DNA of 32,908 nt. Origin: an uncultured Ruthenibacterium sp. GTDB lineage: Bacteria; Bacillota; Clostridia; Oscillospirales; Ruminococcaceae. Position numbers and translations under genes: made by a program. The stretch spans positions 1 to 32,908 of the forward strand of contig CAJUMH010000031.1 in assembly GCA_910587145.1 (NCBI GenBank), in the 5' to 3' direction. Below are positions 30,455 to 32,908 of this stretch, piece by piece (position 1 is the first letter of the stretch; each line of letters opens with the position of its first letter). The notes beneath the pieces were generated by a model. That model saw only the letters and a program-made list of their open reading frames with translations, did no database searches and was not told the origin of the DNA.

Positions 30455-30921
30455 AATTATTGATTGTTTCCGATACGCACGGGGATCTGCGCGCGCTGCG
30501 GCGCGCCGTGGAAAGGGAAGCGGATGCGGCTGCCGTCATCTTTTTGGGCGACGGCCTGCGCGATGCCGAGGCGCTGCAGAACGAACGCCCCGCGCTGCGG
30601 CTGTATTCCGTGCGAGGCAACTGCGATATGGCCTCGTTCGCGTCGGCCAGCGCGCTGGCGCCCTTTGGCGGCGTGCTGTTTTACTATACGCATGGCCATC
30701 TGTACGGCGTGAAATCCGGGCTGACGGAGCTTGCCGAGGCGGCCGACGCGCGGGGCGCGCAGTCGGCGCTGTTCGGCCATACGCACCGCCAGACACTGGA
30801 AAAGCGCGGCGGCGTGGTTTTGTTTAACCCCGGCGCGCTGTCCTCCCAATGCGGAGAGGGCCATTACGGCATTGCAATAGTACAGGAAGGAAGCGTGCGG
30901 TTCGAGCACCGAAAGCTGTAA
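30451..30921 (+). CDS. YfcE/MJ0936-family metallophosphoesterase
   Basis: A 156-residue cytoplasmic phosphodiesterase of the calcineurin-like fold. The metal-binding residues are all visible: Asp8 and His10 (SDTHG), Asp34 (LGDG), Asn57 (GNCD), His81 (HGH) and the terminal GHTH at 109-112. Relatives hydrolyse model phosphodiesters and some act on cyclic dinucleotides or 2',3'-cyclic nucleotides; the substrate here is unknown. ATG 30451 overlaps the rsmI stop (ATGA) and has GGGAGGA upstream, so translation is coupled. Confidence 0.93.
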   Translation: MKLLIVSDTHGDLRALRRAVEREADAAAVIFLGDGLRDAEALQNERPALRLYSVRGNCDMASFASASALAPFGGVLFYYTHGHLYGVKSGLTELAEAADARGAQSALFGHTHRQTLEKRGGVVLFNPGALSSQCGEGHYGIAIVQEGSVRFEHRKL

Positions 30922-30998
30922 CAAGGCCGCGCACCCGGGCACAGCCGCCGTTTTTGCCGGGCGCGGGCGTGCGGCGGCAAAAAGCAGGCGAAAAAAGA

Positions 30999-31084
30999 GC
31001 GGGCGGCAGAAAAGCGGACGGCAGAAAAGCGGGCGGCAGAAAAGCGGGCGGCAGAAAAGCAGGCGGCAGAAAAGCGGGCGGCAG
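30999..31084. repeat. Intergenic 15-bp tandem repeat, 5-6 units
   Basis: Five full units and a partial sixth of GCGGGCGGCAGAAAA, with single-base variants (GCGGACGG, GCAGGCGG), lie between the phosphodiesterase and the sortase promoter. No gene covers it. Read on the minus strand it gives a meaningless FCRPL repeat. Confidence 0.93.
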
Positions 31085-31121
31085 CAGGAAGGCAAAACCG
31101 GCTTTTGCCCGGAAATTGCCA

Positions 31122-31150
31122 TTGACGCGCACCGCTTTGACGTGTACAAT
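31122..31150 (+). promoter_or_regulatory. Promoter of the sortase-substrate pair
   Basis: TTGACG (31122-31127), a 17-base spacer and TACAAT (31145-31150) make a strong promoter. Transcription from about 31157 would exclude the ATG at 31155 and supports the sortase start at 31194. Confidence 0.7.
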
Positions 31151-31193
31151 AAAAATGGATGAGCACAGGCAAAAGCGGACAGGGGGCGGCAGG

Positions 31194-32147
31194 ATGCGGC
31201 AACGCATGAGACGGGCGTATCGGGCGCTGCTCTGGCTGCTGCTTGCGGCGCTGCTGGCCGCGGCCGGCGTGGCCGGGATACATTTGTGGCGGCTTGCGCG
31301 CGAGCAGGCGCAGGCAGAACGTCTGCTGTGGGAGATGCGCCAAGCCGCGCTTTCGGCATCGGAAAACCCTGTGCAGACCGATACGCCGCCCGAAGCGGCA
31401 TCCGGAACCGGGCACGAACCGTCGTCCTGCACGGCGTCCGGCAGAGAAAACAAGCTTTTGCCGGCCTTATCGCCAGAGCATGCCTCCGGTGCCGAGGCGG
31501 GCGCTGTGCCCGGCGCACCGTCTGCGTCGTTTTCTCAAGAGGGTACCGGCAAGGAGGTGCCCGTTCATACCTGCCCGGTAGATTTCGAGGCGCTGCGCGC
31601 ACGCTGCCCCGATGCGGCCGCATGGCTGACAGGCTGCGGCGGCGCGATCGATACGCCCATTGTGCAGGGTGCGGACAACGTCTATTATCTGGAGCACCTG
31701 CCGGACGGCACGCACAACCGCCTGGGAGCGGCGTTTTTAGACAGCGAAAACCGGCCGGATTTTACCGACGGCCAATCGTTTTTATTCGGCCATCATATGG
31801 ATACGGGCGGCGGTGTATTTTCTCCGCTGCTGAACTATCAGGAACCGGAGTACTGGCGGCAGGCGCCGGCTTTTGCGCTGCATACGCCGGAGGGCTGCTT
31901 TTCGGCCGAGGTTTTCGCCGCGTTTGTAATTCAGGAGCGCGCGTATCCCTATCAGCGGGAGTTTTCTTCGGCCGAGGCAATGCGCATTTTTTTGAATGAG
32001 GTGTGCGCCCGCTCGCAGATCGAAACGTCCGTGCAGCCTGCGCCGGGCGACCGCATCTTAACGCTGTGCACCTGTACCTCCAAAACAAACGATCTGCGCT
32101 ATGTGGTATGCACACGGCTTGCGCCGCTGGCCGATGCAGCGGAATAA
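31194..32147 (+). CDS. Class B-like sortase
   Basis: A membrane-anchored transpeptidase, predicted to cut a sorting signal and attach the protein to peptidoglycan or another amine acceptor. The 317 residues comprise one N-terminal membrane segment (about 10-31), a Ser/Ala/Pro/Glu-rich stalk (about 50-125) and the sortase domain (about 127-310: DFEALRARCPDAAAWLTG, TPIVQGADNVYYLEH, GAAFLDSENRPDFTDGQ). The catalytic triad is present: His200 in FGHHM, Cys294 in the TLCTC match to TLxTC, and Arg302 in LRYVV. ATG 31194 follows AGGGGGCGG and lies downstream of the predicted transcription start. An extra cysteine (Cys292) precedes the catalytic one. The next gene, 18 bases on, encodes a likely substrate. 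Confidence 0.93.
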   Translation: MRQRMRRAYRALLWLLLAALLAAAGVAGIHLWRLAREQAQAERLLWEMRQAALSASENPVQTDTPPEAASGTGHEPSSCTASGRENKLLPALSPEHASGAEAGAVPGAPSASFSQEGTGKEVPVHTCPVDFEALRARCPDAAAWLTGCGGAIDTPIVQGADNVYYLEHLPDGTHNRLGAAFLDSENRPDFTDGQSFLFGHHMDTGGGVFSPLLNYQEPEYWRQAPAFALHTPEGCFSAEVFAAFVIQERAYPYQREFSSAEAMRIFLNEVCARSQIETSVQPAPGDRILTLCTCTSKTNDLRYVVCTRLAPLADAAE

Positions 32148-32165
32148 CAAAAAAGGAGGCCCAAA

Positions 32166-32810
32166 ATGCAAAGGCATAAAAAAACGCCGATGACAGACGC
32201 CGAGCAGCAGCTTACATGGAGCCGCCGCTACCTGAAACAGGAAAAACGGCGGCGGCTGCTGCGGCGGGTGATTCCGATCCTCGTGCTGGCTGGCGTTTTT
32301 GCGGTGGGCGTATATGCTGCCACAAGCGGGGCGCTGCCCGCATGGCCGACGGCCGGTCCGGCAGCTTCGGGCCCGGCGATGCCAATGTCTGCTGCGGCGC
32401 CGGCTGCGGACGACACACGGGCGCCGGACGATCCTTCTCCGGTGCAGCAGGCTTCTTTTACGGTGATCTACAACAGCCGGGGCGGCACGGAGGTTGCCGC
32501 CGAAACGGATGTGCCGCGCGGCGCGCTTTTGGCCGCGCCGCAGGCGCCCACACGGGAGGGCTACCGCTTTTCCGGCTGGTATACGGACGAGGCCCGCACG
32601 CGCGCATGGGACTTTGCCTCCGACGCCGTGGAGCGTGATCTGACGCTGTATGCCGGATGGGAAGCCGTGTCCGCCCCGGATGGCGGCGCGGCGATGCCGC
32701 AAACCGGAGTAGAGAGCGGGATGCTGCTTTGGGCCTGTGTGCTGCTGGGCGCGCTGGCGCTTTCCGGCGGCGTGATCTGGCTGCTGCGCCGCGCGTATCG
32801 CGACGAGTAG
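32166..32810 (+). CDS. Secreted surface protein with InlB-type repeat and MPQTG sorting signal
   Basis: A 214-residue predicted sortase substrate. A long charged N-region (1-34) is followed by the hydrophobic VIPILVLAGVFAVGVYA (35-51) with a possible signal-peptidase site after VYA. An Ala/Pro-rich spacer (52-95) and one Listeria-Bacteroides/InlB B-type repeat (about 97-165: FTVIYNSRGGTEV ... EGYRFSGWYT ... LTLYAGW) come next. The C-terminus is a complete cell-wall sorting signal: MPQTG (177-181), a hydrophobic span (about 186-207) and the basic tail RRAYRDE. AAAAAGGAGG precedes ATG 32166. The single short repeat makes it small for a surface adhesin. Function beyond wall attachment cannot be inferred. 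Confidence 0.88.
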   Translation: MQRHKKTPMTDAEQQLTWSRRYLKQEKRRRLLRRVIPILVLAGVFAVGVYAATSGALPAWPTAGPAASGPAMPMSAAAPAADDTRAPDDPSPVQQASFTVIYNSRGGTEVAAETDVPRGALLAAPQAPTREGYRFSGWYTDEARTRAWDFASDAVERDLTLYAGWEAVSAPDGGAAMPQTGVESGMLLWACVLLGALALSGGVIWLLRRAYRDE

Positions 32811-32908
32811 CGCGTTGGCGGATGCACAAAACAAGAGCAAATTTTTTCAAAAGCCTAAATAGTGTCTACACAAGATCAGGTCAAAACAGTACACCAAATA
32901 GCAATGCA
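32811..32908. other. Right-edge AT-rich sequence, no gene
   Basis: The last 98 bases become AT-rich compared with the rest of the window and hold no ORF or clear hairpin terminator. The short near-palindrome TGTCTACACA at about 32864-32873 could be part of an insertion-element end or operator, but the window stops too soon to tell. Confidence 0.3.

Noticed and set aside
30849..31193. 115-codon N-terminal extension of the sortase containing GGRKA repeats
   Set aside because: It overlaps the phosphodiesterase gene, the tandem repeat and the predicted promoter; the membrane anchor begins at the 31194 start.
32844..32908. Insertion-sequence terminal repeat at the right edge
   Set aside because: Only a short near-palindrome and a drop in GC are visible; no matching second end or transposase lies in the window.

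Overview
This window looks like a chromosomal segment of a GC-rich, Gram-positive anaerobe of the Clostridia, most likely an Oscillospirales/Ruminococcaceae-type bacterium. That placement is inferred from gene content: strong AGGAGG-type ribosome binding sites, zinc-type S14, L36 and adenylate kinase, rpsD inside the alpha operon, a c-di-AMP receptor DarA next to holB and ricT, a clostridial ferredoxin, a PadR regulator paired with a SEDS-type membrane protein, and a class B-like sortase. A large flagellin suggests a motile cell or motile ancestry.

Layout. (1) 1-2975: the C-terminal part of a resolvase-type recombinase whose tail is an 18-unit pentapeptide minisatellite, then a solitary 704-residue flagellin. 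(2) 3108-4232, minus strand: an aldo/keto reductase with two C-terminal 4Fe-4S motifs, facing away from (3) the S10-spc-alpha ribosomal supercluster at 4858-21088: rpsJ rplC rplD rplW rplB rpsS rplV rpsC rplP rpmC rpsQ rplN rplX rplE rpsN rpsH rplF rplR rpsE rpmD rplO secY adk map infA rpmJ rpsM rpsK rpsD rpoA rplQ. It starts from a good promoter (4508-4536) and a leader of about 315 nt with a multi-helix RNA fold. It ends at a 17-bp hairpin (21119-21156). Two gene-free, hairpin-rich stretches of nearly 400 bp interrupt it, between rplW and rplB and between rpmJ and rpsM. (4) 21373-23135, minus strand: a PadR regulator and a SEDS-like membrane protein in a TAATG-coupled pair behind a consensus promoter and a palindromic operator. 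(5) 23476-25399: a YitT-family membrane protein, an intergenic DnaA-box cluster, and a rhomboid-like protein lacking the catalytic serine motif. (6) 25557-30921: darA-holB-ricT, a monocistronic 2[4Fe-4S] ferredoxin (too short for simple ORF calling), a TrmN6/YabB-type methyltransferase, rsmI and a YfcE-type phosphodiesterase. This order resembles the yaaQ-holB-yaaT-yabB-yabC order of Bacillus. (7) 31194-32810: a class B-like sortase followed directly by a small surface protein with a signal peptide, one InlB-type repeat and an MPQTG sorting signal, which is probably its dedicated substrate.

How the parts work together. The central block makes ribosomal proteins, the Sec channel subunit, adenylate kinase, methionine aminopeptidase, IF-1 and the RNA polymerase alpha subunit. 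The right-hand block is a housekeeping set for DNA replication, RNA modification and second-messenger sensing, followed by a cell-surface module. The sequence departs most from expectation in the structured S10 leader, the hairpin-rich gaps inside the ribosomal cluster, an L30 with a histone-like N-terminal extension, the DnaA-box cluster, the two 15-bp minisatellites and the sortase-substrate pair.
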